A stretch of 43,469 nt of DNA from an uncultured Acidimicrobiales bacterium (GCA_938038785.1 CALHTB010000040.1:1-43469), one strand, 5' to 3'. Positions 17,440 to 25,964 are shown, numbered from the stretch's first letter. Numbers and translations are program-made. The notes: generated by a model not told the origin, from the sequence alone.

Positions 17440-18297
17440 TCAGGAGTGAGCCCGTTCTGCAGCTTCAACGGTGTTCTTGAGCAACATCGCCACGGTCATC
17501 GGCCCAACGCCACCGAGGCGGGGAGTGATCCACGAAGCGACATCGGCAACATCTTCGTCAACGTCGGGGAGCAGCTTCTTGCCCTCCCAACTGATGCCAC
17601 CGCTAACAACTACAGCACCGGGCTTGACCATGTCCTTGGTCACCGTGCCTGGACGTCCAACCGCAGCGATAACAATGTCGGCTTCCTTGGTGTACTCGGC
17701 AATATCGTCGACGCCGGTGTGTACAACGGTGGTTGCGGCATTTGCACCCTGGTTCTTCGTGGTCATAAGCAGCGCCATTGGACGGCCGAGCGTGGTGCCT
17801 CGACCAACAACAACGGCGTTCTTGCCTTTGACATCGATGTCGTAGAACTTGAGCATCTCGACGATTCCGGCAGGGGTGCACGGCAGCGGGCCGTCTTCCA
17901 TAAGAACAAGCTTGCCGAGGTTCTCGGGGTGCAGGCCGTCGGCGTCCTTGGCTGGGTCGATGAGGGCCAGGGCCTCGGCGGCGTCGAAGCCGTCGGGAAG
18001 CGGGAGCTGAAGGATGTAGCCGTGCACGGTTGGGTCGGCATTGAACTCGTTCAACGCGTCCACCAAGGCCTGTTGGCCAGCGTCAGCCGGGATGGCCTTG
18101 TGGTGCGAGGTAATTCCAACGGCCTCACAGGTCTCGTGCTTCTTCTTCACATACGAAGCAGATGGGCCGTCGTCGCCTACGAGAATGGTGCCTAACCCCA
18201 CTTGGACGCCCTTGGCAGCGAGTGCTTCGGCGCGGGTTTTGACATCGGCAAGAACGGATTCGGCGACGGGGCCACCGGCAAGAAACTGTGCAGTCAT
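17440..18297 (-). CDS. folD: Bifunctional methylenetetrahydrofolate dehydrogenase/cyclohydrolase FolD
   Basis: From the ATG at 18297 this protein has 285 residues, normal for FolD. It interconverts 5,10-methylene-, methenyl- and 10-formyl-tetrahydrofolate in one-carbon metabolism. Family motifs are SYVKKKHETCEAVGI (with the catalytic Lys of the YVxxK pattern), GYILQLPLPDGFD, DPAKDADGLHPENLG, PCTPAG, GRGTTLGRP and the C-terminal TPRLGGVGPMTVAML. The frame is open upstream to 18408, but that would overlap the preceding secreted-protein gene, and homology begins at this ATG. It precedes the ABC exporter genes with little or no gap. Confidence 0.96.
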   Translation of the reverse strand: MTAQFLAGGPVAESVLADVKTRAEALAAKGVQVGLGTILVGDDGPSASYVKKKHETCEAVGITSHHKAIPADAGQQALVDALNEFNADPTVHGYILQLPLPDGFDAAEALALIDPAKDADGLHPENLGKLVLMEDGPLPCTPAGIVEMLKFYDIDVKGKNAVVVGRGTTLGRPMALLMTTKNQGANAATTVVHTGVDDIAEYTKEADIVIAAVGRPGTVTKDMVKPGAVVVSGGISWEGKKLLPDVDEDVADVASWITPRLGGVGPMTVAMLLKNTVEAAERAHS

Positions 18298-18304
18298 GAC
18301 GAGC

Positions 18305-18327
18305 AAGCTAGCGGCCCAGCGCTGCTT
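18305..18327 (-). terminator. Possible terminator after the secreted-protein gene
   Basis: A bulged stem (AAGCTAGCG against CGCTGCTT with one unpaired base) lies in the 68-base gap between the secreted-protein gene and folD. No T-run follows, so it is a weak candidate and may be only incidental pairing. Confidence 0.3.
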
Positions 18328-18365
18328 GGGGAACGTTCGAAGGAAATCCCGCCGGTCAGACTCGG

Positions 18366-19889
18366 CTACCGACAGGCCACGTCGACGAAGGTATTTGGGT
18401 CGGACCACAATCGAGCAATGTAGGTATCACCCGCGCTGCCACTGGCATCGATGTAGCTCGACACATCGCGCGTGGGCGAGGCCAACCATCGCTGGTTCTT
18501 TCGGAGCACCACATTGTTGTCGCCGGTGTTCGACCACCGGATCTCGACACCGTCGCTGGCCGCCGACAGCGAACATGCGGCGGAGTCGACTTCGACGCAG
18601 TTATAGGATGACTTTTGCCCGTCGACCCGACGGACAAGCACGTAACTCGCACCCGCCGGGGCGTTGTTATCGACATAGCTCGTGACGCCTCGTACCGATG
18701 CGATCCAGGTGCCGTTCCGTCGCAGATTGGCCGATTGGCCATTGGACTCAAACTCGAGAGTCACCCGCGATCCATCGCGAGAAAACACACACTCGGGTTG
18801 GGGCTCGGCTGGTGGGCTGGTTGCGGCTTCACAGACGACGTCGACAGATTCGTCGCCAAACCAATGACGGATCACGAAGTTGTCCGACGCCTGAGCCCCT
18901 TCGACCGTTGCGGCCGAGTCTCCAGTGACGCCCCGAACCCATTTGCCATTCACTCGCAGTTGTGCTGAACGCCCGACATCTCCGTTGAACTCGAGGTTAA
19001 CCGAAGTGCCATTCGCCTCCTTCGTGCATGCGGCCGGGCTCGTGATCACCGTCCCCCGTCTTGCTGCTGAGATCCACGCGACAACTCGATCGACAGTTCC
19101 CGCTACGACGGGGATCTTGGTTCGGCCGCTGACACGCTCATTCAGTGCTTCGATCGAGCTTGACGTGCAGAGAACATTTGCGCAGCGAGCGAGTTGAGGA
19201 GTGAACGCGTCATCGTCAAAATTCGATGCCATCGTGATGAGCGCACGGCCATTGACCTCCACATCGATGGCTCTGACCGCAGTCAGTCCATGGCTTGACG
19301 CCTCCGGGTTGACGCACGCAGCGGTAGAACACCGAACAACTTCGCTGCCCGTCAGAAAGACAAGGGCGCCATTCCGTGGGTCCATCGCCAGGTCGATGCT
19401 CTGCGGCAAGGCATCGGTAGTCGAAGACGCGCAACTGATGTCTGAGCAAGTGGAGATCGTATTGCGGTCTGCGATGACCAGAGATCCGTCGGGGGCGGCG
19501 AAGGCCTGCCCCAGCTGTGGTGCCGGCCTAAGCCCCGATATCGAATCGCACGACGGCGAAGCACAATCAAGCATCACCGAGTCACCGTCGCTGTCGATGC
19601 CGATAAGGACAGCGCCATTGCCAACGAGCGCATAACCAGAGAGTCGATCGAGTCCTGGAACGAGGGCCGACGTTGTTTGCTCGCATCCCAGATCAAGACA
19701 TGTTGTTACCGAACCCTCAAATAGTTCGGTCCAGGCAAAGACGAGCTGACCGTCGGCCTCGGCCCCTTGGACGTAGGAGAAGCCGGTCTCAACCGTTCCC
19801 CCGATAGCTGCGCCTGCGGCAGGCGCAAGTCCAACCGACAACACGCTCGCCAACAGCCCAGCAACAACCGCCAATGAGAACTTCCGCAT
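18366..19889 (-). CDS. Secreted protein: CxxxxC propeller-like repeats plus three Cys-bounded FN3-like repeats
   Basis: This protein has 507 residues and a Sec signal peptide (KFSLAVVAGLLASVLSVGLA, then AAGAA). The ATG at 19889 is preceded by GAGGGGG 8 bases upstream. About residues 55-270 carry at least five repeats of some 45-50 residues, each with a C-x4-C pair (CLDLGC, CASPSC, CSDISC, CSTAAC, CANVLC) next to short beta-like segments. This suggests a disulfide-stapled propeller. Residues 285-507 hold three of the Cys-bounded repeats of about 65-70 residues also found in the two LAGLIDADG-like secreted proteins. It is probably exported and surface-associated or released. No catalytic motif was recognised. 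Confidence 0.8.
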   Translation of the reverse strand: MRKFSLAVVAGLLASVLSVGLAPAAGAAIGGTVETGFSYVQGAEADGQLVFAWTELFEGSVTTCLDLGCEQTTSALVPGLDRLSGYALVGNGAVLIGIDSDGDSVMLDCASPSCDSISGLRPAPQLGQAFAAPDGSLVIADRNTISTCSDISCASSTTDALPQSIDLAMDPRNGALVFLTGSEVVRCSTAACVNPEASSHGLTAVRAIDVEVNGRALITMASNFDDDAFTPQLARCANVLCTSSSIEALNERVSGRTKIPVVAGTVDRVVAWISAARRGTVITSPAACTKEANGTSVNLEFNGDVGRSAQLRVNGKWVRGVTGDSAATVEGAQASDNFVIRHWFGDESVDVVCEAATSPPAEPQPECVFSRDGSRVTLEFESNGQSANLRRNGTWIASVRGVTSYVDNNAPAGASYVLVRRVDGQKSSYNCVEVDSAACSLSAASDGVEIRWSNTGDNNVVLRKNQRWLASPTRDVSSYIDASGSAGDTYIARLWSDPNTFVDVACR

Positions 19890-20009
19890 GATTGATCCCC
19901 CTCAATTTTTCCGCCACTAGTTCGAAAGTACCGGCTCGGCTCGTTATCAATCACCACCGACGACCCACCGATCCGACGCGTTGAGGGTCGCTCAGGAAAT
20001 ACTGGACGG

Positions 20010-20822
20010 ATGGGGCAGTTCCGTCCGGTCGTTTTCGTTGTGGGGCTCGTGATGCTCGGCGCGTGCACGCCTGGTTCGTCTGAGGGTGCTGGCGAGGTGG
20101 TCGCGCCAACATCGACAGTGCAAGCAGCGACCACGACGTCAACCACTACGACATCGCCAACCACCACGATTCTTGCCAGCACACCACAAGATGCGGCGGC
20201 TGCGACCCAAACTTCGGTCGAATGCAGCGAGGACGAGCTGGTCGAACGCGTGCTGGTCGACGACGCTGAGGCGGTTCTCGGGCTTCTCGGTTGCGGCATC
20301 GACCCGAACCTCACATCCGATGGGATGCCAATGCTTCACCTGGCAGCAATTCGCGACCATGCCCCGACGGTGACGATGCTGATGCTCGGTGGTGCCGATG
20401 CAACCGCGACGAGTTCGGTTGGCACGACCGCTTTGATGGAGGCTGCTCGGCAGAATGCCCCGAACTCTGCGTTTGCGCTGCTCGACTTGGGCGCCGACGC
20501 CGAGCAAGCCTTCGATGATGAGGAGGGCCGCAAGGCAATCCATGTGGCTGCCGCCAACGGGTCGGTCGATGTGTTGAACGTGTTCATCGAGAACGGTCTC
20601 GATGTGGAGACGCCCGACAGCTTCGGCAACCACGCGTTGATCTTCGCCATCATTGCGAACCAGCCCGAGTTCGTCGATGCACTGCTGGACACAGGCATGG
20701 ACCCCGACCTGCCAGGGGGTCAGGGCCTCGTCGCCATGGACCACGCAATCGCATGGAACCAGCCCGACGTCATGGACAGCATCAGAGCCGCTAGGTGGCT
20801 ACAACCCGCCCCCTCCAGCTAG
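20010..20822 (+). CDS. Ankyrin-repeat lipoprotein
   Basis: At 270 residues it has a lipoprotein signal ending in a VMLGAC lipobox (Cys at about 19). A Thr/Ser-rich linker follows to about 65 and would hold the domain off the membrane. From about 75 to 260 there are five ankyrin-type repeats, recognisable by MLHLAAIRDHAPTV, TALMEAARQNAPN, KAIHVAAANGSVDVL and HALIFAIIANQPEF. Ankyrin repeats bind proteins; nothing here points to an enzyme. The gene is divergent from the secreted repeat protein over a 120-base gap that should hold both promoters. The partner is unknown. Confidence 0.88.
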   Translation: MGQFRPVVFVVGLVMLGACTPGSSEGAGEVVAPTSTVQAATTTSTTTTSPTTTILASTPQDAAAATQTSVECSEDELVERVLVDDAEAVLGLLGCGIDPNLTSDGMPMLHLAAIRDHAPTVTMLMLGGADATATSSVGTTALMEAARQNAPNSAFALLDLGADAEQAFDDEEGRKAIHVAAANGSVDVLNVFIENGLDVETPDSFGNHALIFAIIANQPEFVDALLDTGMDPDLPGGQGLVAMDHAIAWNQPDVMDSIRAARWLQPAPSS

Positions 20823-20934
20823 CCCAAGCACTAGATCCGCGACGCGGCCCTAGCCAAAAAGCGAGAGGGATTTCGGACTACCGCAGAAGCCCCGCCAGCA
20901 GGGGAGAGGCAGGTATCAGGTACTCTCGGTACTA

Positions 20935-21111
20935 GTGACAACTATTCGTTTGATAACACTTATGGCCGCTCTGATCACTGTCGTAGGTGGCGGGTACCAG
21001 TTCGTGTCGGGAGGAACGACCTCCCTTCTCGTTGAGGTCACCGCAGGCATCGCTCTAGTCGGTGCGATATTCAGCGTGGTTCTCCGAGACAAGGCTGCTT
21101 CAAACACATGA
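20935..21111 (+). CDS. Small two-helix membrane protein
   Basis: A 58-codon frame runs from the GTG at 20935 to the TGA at 21109-21111. It encodes two hydrophobic segments, LITLMAALITVVGGGY (about 6-21) and VTAGIALVGAIFSVVL (about 35-50), separated by a short polar turn and followed by the basic tail RDKAASNT. This two-helix hairpin shape, and its position between two membrane- or envelope-related genes, support a real gene. No strong ribosome site is visible, and an internal ATG at codon 10 is an alternative start. The family is not recognised. Confidence 0.5.
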   Translation: MTTIRLITLMAALITVVGGGYQFVSGGTTSLLVEVTAGIALVGAIFSVVLRDKAASNT

Positions 21112-21138
21112 TTGGGGCTTGCTTGTTCGTGTAGACAA

Positions 21139-21165
21139 CCACGGATCTCCGCCGGAAGTGCGGAG
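21139..21165 (-). repeat. Dispersed ACTTCCG-loop hairpin repeat, single unit
   Basis: Read on the minus strand, CTCCGC / ACTTCCG / GCGGAG (21147-21165) is followed by ATCCGTGG. Stem and loop are identical to the first unit at 15515-15533, in the opposite orientation. The hairpin ends 17 bases before the rhomboid start codon and would lie in that gene's leader. Confidence 0.75.
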
Positions 21166-21182
21166 AATAGTAGAGTCCGAGC

Positions 21183-22058
21183 GTGTTCCCGCTTAAGGAT
21201 GAGAATCCAACGATGCGTTTGCCGGTCGTGACGATCGCGCTCATGGTCATCAACGTGTTGGTGTATTTCTTGATCCAGCCGATCGACATCGATGCCGGAA
21301 CCGACTTCACGTTTGGCACCGCCGCCATCCCCGACGAGCTGACCAGCGGTGAACCTCTGACCGAGCGCGAGTTCTGCGCAGTGCTCAACCCGAACTCTGA
21401 GGCGTTCACCGCAATCGCCACCACCGAGACAGTGTGCAACGCACCGTCCGACGAGCCTCGTTTCCCGGGCAAGAACGTGTACCTCGCCGTTTTGTATTCG
21501 ATGTTCTTGCACGGTGGCCTGATGCACCTCGGCGGCAACATGCTCTATCTGTGGGTGTTCGGCAATAACATCGAGGATCATCTCGGCCGGGCGAAGTACC
21601 TGATCTTCTACTTGATCGCTGGAGCGGTAGCCACCGCAGCACATGTTCTTCCCGACCCGGGTTCAGACATCCCGATGATCGGCGCTTCGGGAGCCGTCGC
21701 TGGTGTCATGGGGGCGTACGCCGTGTGGTTTCCGTGGGCACGGGTCAAGACGATTGCCCTTATCGCGCTCGTCAACCTCAAGGCGTGGATGGTGCTTGCG
21801 TTCTGGTTCGGCAGCCAGTTCTTCATTTCGCCCAGCGACGGAATTGCGTGGCTTGCCCATGTGGGCGGTTTCGTGTTTGGCGCGGTCATCGCCGCGATAG
21901 CGAGGATGAACGATGGCTTCCGGAGCCAACTGTGGGAGCACAAGTACATGACCGAAAACCCTGGTCCCCAAGATCAACGGGGTGAATGGGACGCTCGGTA
22001 CGGCGGACGTGAGACTATTCAGGACGGACGAACTCCTAGTTGGCACCCTGGACCATGA
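21183..22058 (+). CDS. Rhomboid-family intramembrane serine protease
   Basis: This protein has 291 residues with six to seven membrane segments. Family motifs are present: HLGGNMLYLWVFG in the region of the usual rhomboid HxxxN, the catalytic Ser in IGASGAVAGVMG, and the catalytic His in AHVGGFVFG in the last helix. A large extracytoplasmic insertion of about 60 residues with two Cys separates helix 1 from helix 2. Rhomboids cut membrane proteins within the bilayer; the substrate here is unknown. The start is the GTG at 21183. The stop overlaps the next gene's ATG as ATGA, which indicates translational coupling. Confidence 0.92.
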   Translation: MFPLKDENPTMRLPVVTIALMVINVLVYFLIQPIDIDAGTDFTFGTAAIPDELTSGEPLTEREFCAVLNPNSEAFTAIATTETVCNAPSDEPRFPGKNVYLAVLYSMFLHGGLMHLGGNMLYLWVFGNNIEDHLGRAKYLIFYLIAGAVATAAHVLPDPGSDIPMIGASGAVAGVMGAYAVWFPWARVKTIALIALVNLKAWMVLAFWFGSQFFISPSDGIAWLAHVGGFVFGAVIAAIARMNDGFRSQLWEHKYMTENPGPQDQRGEWDARYGGRETIQDGRTPSWHPGP

Positions 22059-22759
22059 AGCAACAACACACCCTCGTTAAGACACTCCCAATATCGATCA
22101 TCGTTGCGTTCATCGCGACTCGTTGGGTCCATGGCCGCTACTTCGACGAGACCTTCGTGTGCGACACCGGCGAGCGATGCGACCTCGGATCATCGATGAG
22201 CTGGCTGCTGACGGGCATCAGCGCCGTCGGCCCGTTTATTGCGCTCGCAGGGTTCTTCTGGAGCCGGCACCTCCACCACCAGAACCGGCTTGGGCCGTTC
22301 AGCTCTCGGGCGATCCCTGACACCGAGCAGATCCTCGAGGTGCTCTTTGTTATCGGTGCCATGTTGGCCACTTATTGGCTCATGCTCAATGGCCCCAGCA
22401 TCGAGTTCGTAGAGCCAACACGAGACCTCACGTTGGACGATCGGCCGAACCAACTCGCACAGTGGCTACGCGACTTCCGAGCACCTGACATCCTCGATGC
22501 TGATGCCCGCGAGAAGCTCGAACAGGTTCCCAGTCGACGCACATGGTTCCTCATTGGCATCATCCTCGGCGGCCCGTTCGCCTACAGCCTCGGCACCATG
22601 CTTGGCCGCGAGTGGTACGGGCGTAAGCGCCGCAAGGCCCAAGAGGAAGCGGGTGACGCTGGCGATGACGCCAGCGATCAAATCGACCTCACAGGCCTCG
22701 GCGGCAGAAGCACCCCAGACATCGACCTGACGGCCGAATCCAAGCTCAACGACCTCTAA
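22055..22759 (+). CDS. Membrane protein coupled to the rhomboid gene
   Basis: A 234-residue protein of unrecognised family. It has about four hydrophobic segments: LPISIIVAFIATRW near the N-terminus, WLLTGISAVGPFIALAGFFW, VLFVIGAMLATYWLML, and WFLIGIILGGPFAYSLG near 170. A charged cytoplasmic-type tail ends it (GRKRRKAQEEAGDAGDD). Two Cys sit in the first loop (CDTGERC). The ATG at 22055 overlaps the rhomboid stop codon, so the two are translated together, and this protein may be a partner or substrate of the protease. That link is inference from position only. Confidence 0.8.
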   Translation: MKQQHTLVKTLPISIIVAFIATRWVHGRYFDETFVCDTGERCDLGSSMSWLLTGISAVGPFIALAGFFWSRHLHHQNRLGPFSSRAIPDTEQILEVLFVIGAMLATYWLMLNGPSIEFVEPTRDLTLDDRPNQLAQWLRDFRAPDILDADAREKLEQVPSRRTWFLIGIILGGPFAYSLGTMLGREWYGRKRRKAQEEAGDAGDDASDQIDLTGLGGRSTPDIDLTAESKLNDL

Positions 22760-22783
22760 GCAAATGCTCCCGCTGTGCGTGGG

Positions 22784-25003
22784 CTACATCGCGTCGATGA
22801 TGGCATTGAGGGTGATGCTCGGGCGCATCGCTGCGGCACCACGCTCGAGGTCGGGGGCGAAGTAGCCGCCGATATCCATAGGGGCGCCCTGCGGGCGGAT
22901 GAGCTCTTCGACGATCTGCTCTTCGCTGTCGGACAACTGCTTCGCGATCGGGGCGAAGTGTTCGGCCAAGCCGGCGTCGTCGCTTTGCGCGGCGAGCGCC
23001 TCGGCCCAATACAGGGCCAAGTAGAAGTGGCTGCCTCGGTTGTCGATCTCGTGCACTTTGCGCGATGGCGACTTGCCCGTGTCGAGCAACTTCTCGGTGG
23101 CATCGTCGAGCGCATCTCCCAGCACCTTGACCGCTCCGTTGCCGGTGTTCTCCGCAATGTGATCAAACGAAACCGCCAACGCGAGGAACTCGCCAAGTGA
23201 ATCCCACCGGAGGTGGTTCTCGGCCTGGAACTGCTGCACGTGCTTTGGCGCGGAACCGCCAGCGCCGGTTTCGAACAGGCCGCCGCCGTTCATCAGCGGA
23301 ACGATCGAGAGCATCTTGGCGCTTGTGCCGAGCTCGAGGATCGGGAAGAGGTCGGTGAGGTAGTCGCGCAGCACATTGCCGGTGACCGAAATGGTGTCTT
23401 GGCCTGCCTTTGTGCGCTCGAGGGTGAACTGGGTGGCGTCGTGCACGTTCATGATCTGGATGTCGAGGCCGTCGGTGTCATGGTTTGGCAAGTACGCGTT
23501 GACCTTGGTGATGAGCTGAGCGTCGTGCGCCCGGTTCTCATCGAGCCAGAACACCGCTGGCCAGCCGGTTGCACGGGCCCGGTTCACCGCAAGCTTCACC
23601 CAGTCCTGGACGGGGGCGTCCTTGACCATGCACATTCGCCAAATGTCGCCAGCTTCGACCTCGTGCTCGAACACGACGTCGCCCGAGTCGTTCACCACGC
23701 GGACGGTGCCTGCTGTTTCGATCTCGAAGGTCTTGTCGTGCGATCCGTACTCTTCGGCCTTCTGCGCCATGAGCCCAACGTTTGGCACGGTGCCCATCGT
23801 CGTTGGGTCGAACGCACCGTTGGCTTTGCAGAACGCAAAAGTGGCCTCGTAGAGGTCGGCGTAACTGCTGTCGGGAATGACCGCTTTGGTCTCCTGCAGC
23901 TGGCCGGTCTTGTTCCACATTGCACCCGACGTGCGGATCATCGCCGGCATCGACGCGTCGACGATGACGTCACTTGGTACGTGCAGATTGGTGATGCCAC
24001 GGTCTGAGTTGACCATGGCCAAATCGGGGCCGTCTTTGTAGGCAGCGTCAATATCGGCCTCGATCGCCGAACGAGTATCAGCGGGCAGCGACGACAGGGC
24101 GGCAAGCAGGTTGCCAAACCCGTTGTTGACGTTCACACCCGCGTCGTCGAGAGCAGCACCGTGATTATCGAAGACGTTCGCGAAGTACGCCTTGACCGCG
24201 TGGCCGAAGATGATCGGGTCCGAAACCTTCATCATCGTTGCTTTCATGTGCAGAGAGAACAACAATCCCTGGGCCTTGGCGTCGGCGATCTGTTCGTCGA
24301 GGAAGCTGCGCAAAGCAGCCACGCTAAGGAACGTTGCGTCAACAATCTCGCCGGCCAGCACGGGGACCGAGTCCTTGAGCACTGTGACGGTGTCGCCGGC
24401 CACGTGCTCGATCCGGAGAACGCCATCAGCGCTGATGGTCGCCGACTTCTCGTTCGACGCGAAGTCGTTCGCGCCCATCGTCGATACATGCGACTTTGAG
24501 TCGGCCGTCCATGGACCCATTGAGTGCGGGTTCTTCTGGGCGTACTTCTTTACCGCGCGTGGAGCACGACGATCTGAGTTGCCCTCACGCAGAACCGGGT
24601 TCACCGCCGAACCCTTGATCCTGTCGTAGCGAGCCTTGATGTCGGCTTCGTCGTCGTTCTCGGGGTCTTCGGGATAGTCGGGGAGGTCGTAGCCCTGACC
24701 CTGCAGCTCCTCGATCGCTGCTCGAAGCTGAGGCATCGAAGCGCTGATATTTGGCAGCTTGATGATATTTGCCTCGGGGGTCTTGGCAAGCTCGCCCAGC
24801 TGGGCGAGGTAGTTGGGCACCTGCTGCTCGGGCGTCAAGCGCTCGGGAAAGACCGCAAGGATGCGGCCCGCAAGCGATATGTCCGCCGTATCAACTTCGA
24901 TACCGGCCGCCTTGGCAAAACCCTTCACGATGGGCAGCAAGGACAAGGTGGCCAAGGCCGGTGCTTCGTCGGTGCGGGTATAGATAATCTTTGAATCGCT
25001 CAT
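22784..25003 (-). CDS. icd: NADP-dependent isocitrate dehydrogenase, monomeric type
   Basis: This TCA-cycle enzyme oxidises isocitrate to 2-oxoglutarate with NADP. From the ATG at 25003 it has 739 residues, the normal size of the monomeric (IDH-II) class found in Actinobacteria and some Proteobacteria. Recognisable stretches are [19 protein letters not shown] at the N-terminus, [56 protein letters not shown] and [18 protein letters not shown]. The frame is open to 25045, but homology begins at [12 protein letters not shown] perfect palindrome lies about 105 bases upstream (25108-25126). It is convergent with the membrane-protein gene. Confidence 0.97.
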   Translation of the reverse strand: MSDSKIIYTRTDEAPALATLSLLPIVKGFAKAAGIEVDTADISLAGRILAVFPERLTPEQQVPNYLAQLGELAKTPEANIIKLPNISASMPQLRAAIEELQGQGYDLPDYPEDPENDDEADIKARYDRIKGSAVNPVLREGNSDRRAPRAVKKYAQKNPHSMGPWTADSKSHVSTMGANDFASNEKSATISADGVLRIEHVAGDTVTVLKDSVPVLAGEIVDATFLSVAALRSFLDEQIADAKAQGLLFSLHMKATMMKVSDPIIFGHAVKAYFANVFDNHGAALDDAGVNVNNGFGNLLAALSSLPADTRSAIEADIDAAYKDGPDLAMVNSDRGITNLHVPSDVIVDASMPAMIRTSGAMWNKTGQLQETKAVIPDSSYADLYEATFAFCKANGAFDPTTMGTVPNVGLMAQKAEEYGSHDKTFEIETAGTVRVVNDSGDVVFEHEVEAGDIWRMCMVKDAPVQDWVKLAVNRARATGWPAVFWLDENRAHDAQLITKVNAYLPNHDTDGLDIQIMNVHDATQFTLERTKAGQDTISVTGNVLRDYLTDLFPILELGTSAKMLSIVPLMNGGGLFETGAGGSAPKHVQQFQAENHLRWDSLGEFLALAVSFDHIAENTGNGAVKVLGDALDDATEKLLDTGKSPSRKVHEIDNRGSHFYLALYWAEALAAQSDDAGLAEHFAPIAKQLSDSEEQIVEELIRPQGAPMDIGGYFAPDLERGAAAMRPSITLNAIIDAM

Positions 25004-25107
25004 TGGTGCGATGTGCCTCGGAGAGTTGCGGTCGGGTCGCGACACCGAGTCGGGGGCAGCTGCGTCGAAACGAAGCCCCCCGCCAGCTCAATTGTCACTG
25101 TGAGGAT

Positions 25108-25126
25108 ACCGACCGGCGCGGTCGGT
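25108..25126. promoter_or_regulatory. Palindrome upstream of icd, candidate repressor operator
   Basis: ACCGACC and GGTCGGT are exact inverted 7-mers around GGCGC. The site is in the 223-base divergent gap between icd and the Tat-signal protein. Its shape resembles operators of TetR-family repressors, but it could equally form a short hairpin. No regulator gene is adjacent. Confidence 0.4.
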
Positions 25127-25226
25127 GGTTTGGATAGTTCAGCGAAACCACGATCAGTCGACCCCAATTTTGCTGCGCTTGGGTAATTGCCCTTTCGCAT
25201 GACCCCAGCTTCCCGATGGAAGCGCT

Positions 25227-25826
25227 ATGACAAATCGGCGACATGTGATCACCGGGGGTGTCGCCCTTGGCACCACCGCGTGGGTCGCTCCCTCTGTGTT
25301 GGCTCTCGACCGTCTTGGCGCGGCCGTTGGATCGGGCACACCGGACGTCCCAGTTGTTTCAATGGGAGCCCTACTGATCGACCCACCTCCAACTATCCAG
25401 GAGGGCACCCTCCCCCTCGATAGCAACATCAACACGTTCGTGTGGCCCGAAATCGGCTGTGAGATCCTCGATAACGACCTCGTCGTGAATCGATCGACGC
25501 CCGGAAGTTTCAATGGCGGCTCGAACCAAGCAACGGTCATCCCCGCTGGCACAAAGATCGCCAGCTACTACGTACACGGCGACCGACTCGACGACGGCGG
25601 GCAGCTAACCGGCCAGATGACGTTCCCGAACGCAACGATTCTCGGCCTCATCTACCGACCGGCCCAGCTCAACGCATCGTCGTACCTTGAAGCCCCCGGA
25701 ACGACCTACTTCAACGGCCCCATGGAGACGAGCGACACGATGACACTCTCGGCTGACACCGTGAGTTGGAACATGCGCTTCGGCCCAGCCCTCGACGGAA
25801 TACGCGTCATCACGACCTGCAGCTGA
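25227..25826 (+). CDS. Tat-exported protein of unknown function
   Basis: This 199-residue protein starts TNRRHVITGGVALGTTAWVA, a twin-arginine signal with a hydrophobic stretch and likely cleavage after the Ala/Leu-rich segment near 25-32. Tat export implies that it folds before crossing the membrane. The mature part is beta-rich, with two Cys (in EIGCEIL and at the C-terminal TTCS). Stretches such as TVIPAGTKIASYYVHGD and MTFPNATILGLIYRP recall beta-sandwich surface proteins. No catalytic motif is visible. The ATG at 25227 has GGAAG 5 bases upstream. A hairpin repeat begins directly after the stop codon. Confidence 0.78.
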   Translation: MTNRRHVITGGVALGTTAWVAPSVLALDRLGAAVGSGTPDVPVVSMGALLIDPPPTIQEGTLPLDSNINTFVWPEIGCEILDNDLVVNRSTPGSFNGGSNQATVIPAGTKIASYYVHGDRLDDGGQLTGQMTFPNATILGLIYRPAQLNASSYLEAPGTTYFNGPMETSDTMTLSADTVSWNMRFGPALDGIRVITTCS

Positions 25827-25945
25827 ATTTCGCTGGGACTTCCGCCCAGAACCGCGGAAGCCGACATGGTCGCTACGCGAGCTCCGCTCCCCTAAAGCAC
25901 CTGCCACTTGTCGACACTTCCGGTCGACACCCGCGGAAGCCGACA
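25827..25945 (+). repeat. Dispersed ACTTCCG-loop hairpin repeat, two units
   Basis: Unit one is CTGGG / ACTTCCG / CCCAG (25833-25849), followed by AACCGCGG, AAGCCGACATGG and the CGCGAGCTCCGCTCCC tail shared with 15582-15615. Unit two is TGTCGAC / ACTTCCG / GTCGACA (25909-25929), followed by CCCGCGGAAGCCGACACGG. The element fills the convergent gap between the Tat-protein gene and the deoxyribosyltransferase-like gene, and could end transcription there. The loops are identical while both stems differ from each other and from those at 15515 and 15557. Confidence 0.8.
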
Positions 25946-25964
25946 CGGTTCAGCGACAACTCGG

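Noticed and set aside
20916..21644. Minus-strand open frame (242 codons)
   Set aside because: It is antisense to the rhomboid gene and the small membrane protein, with no recognisable motif.
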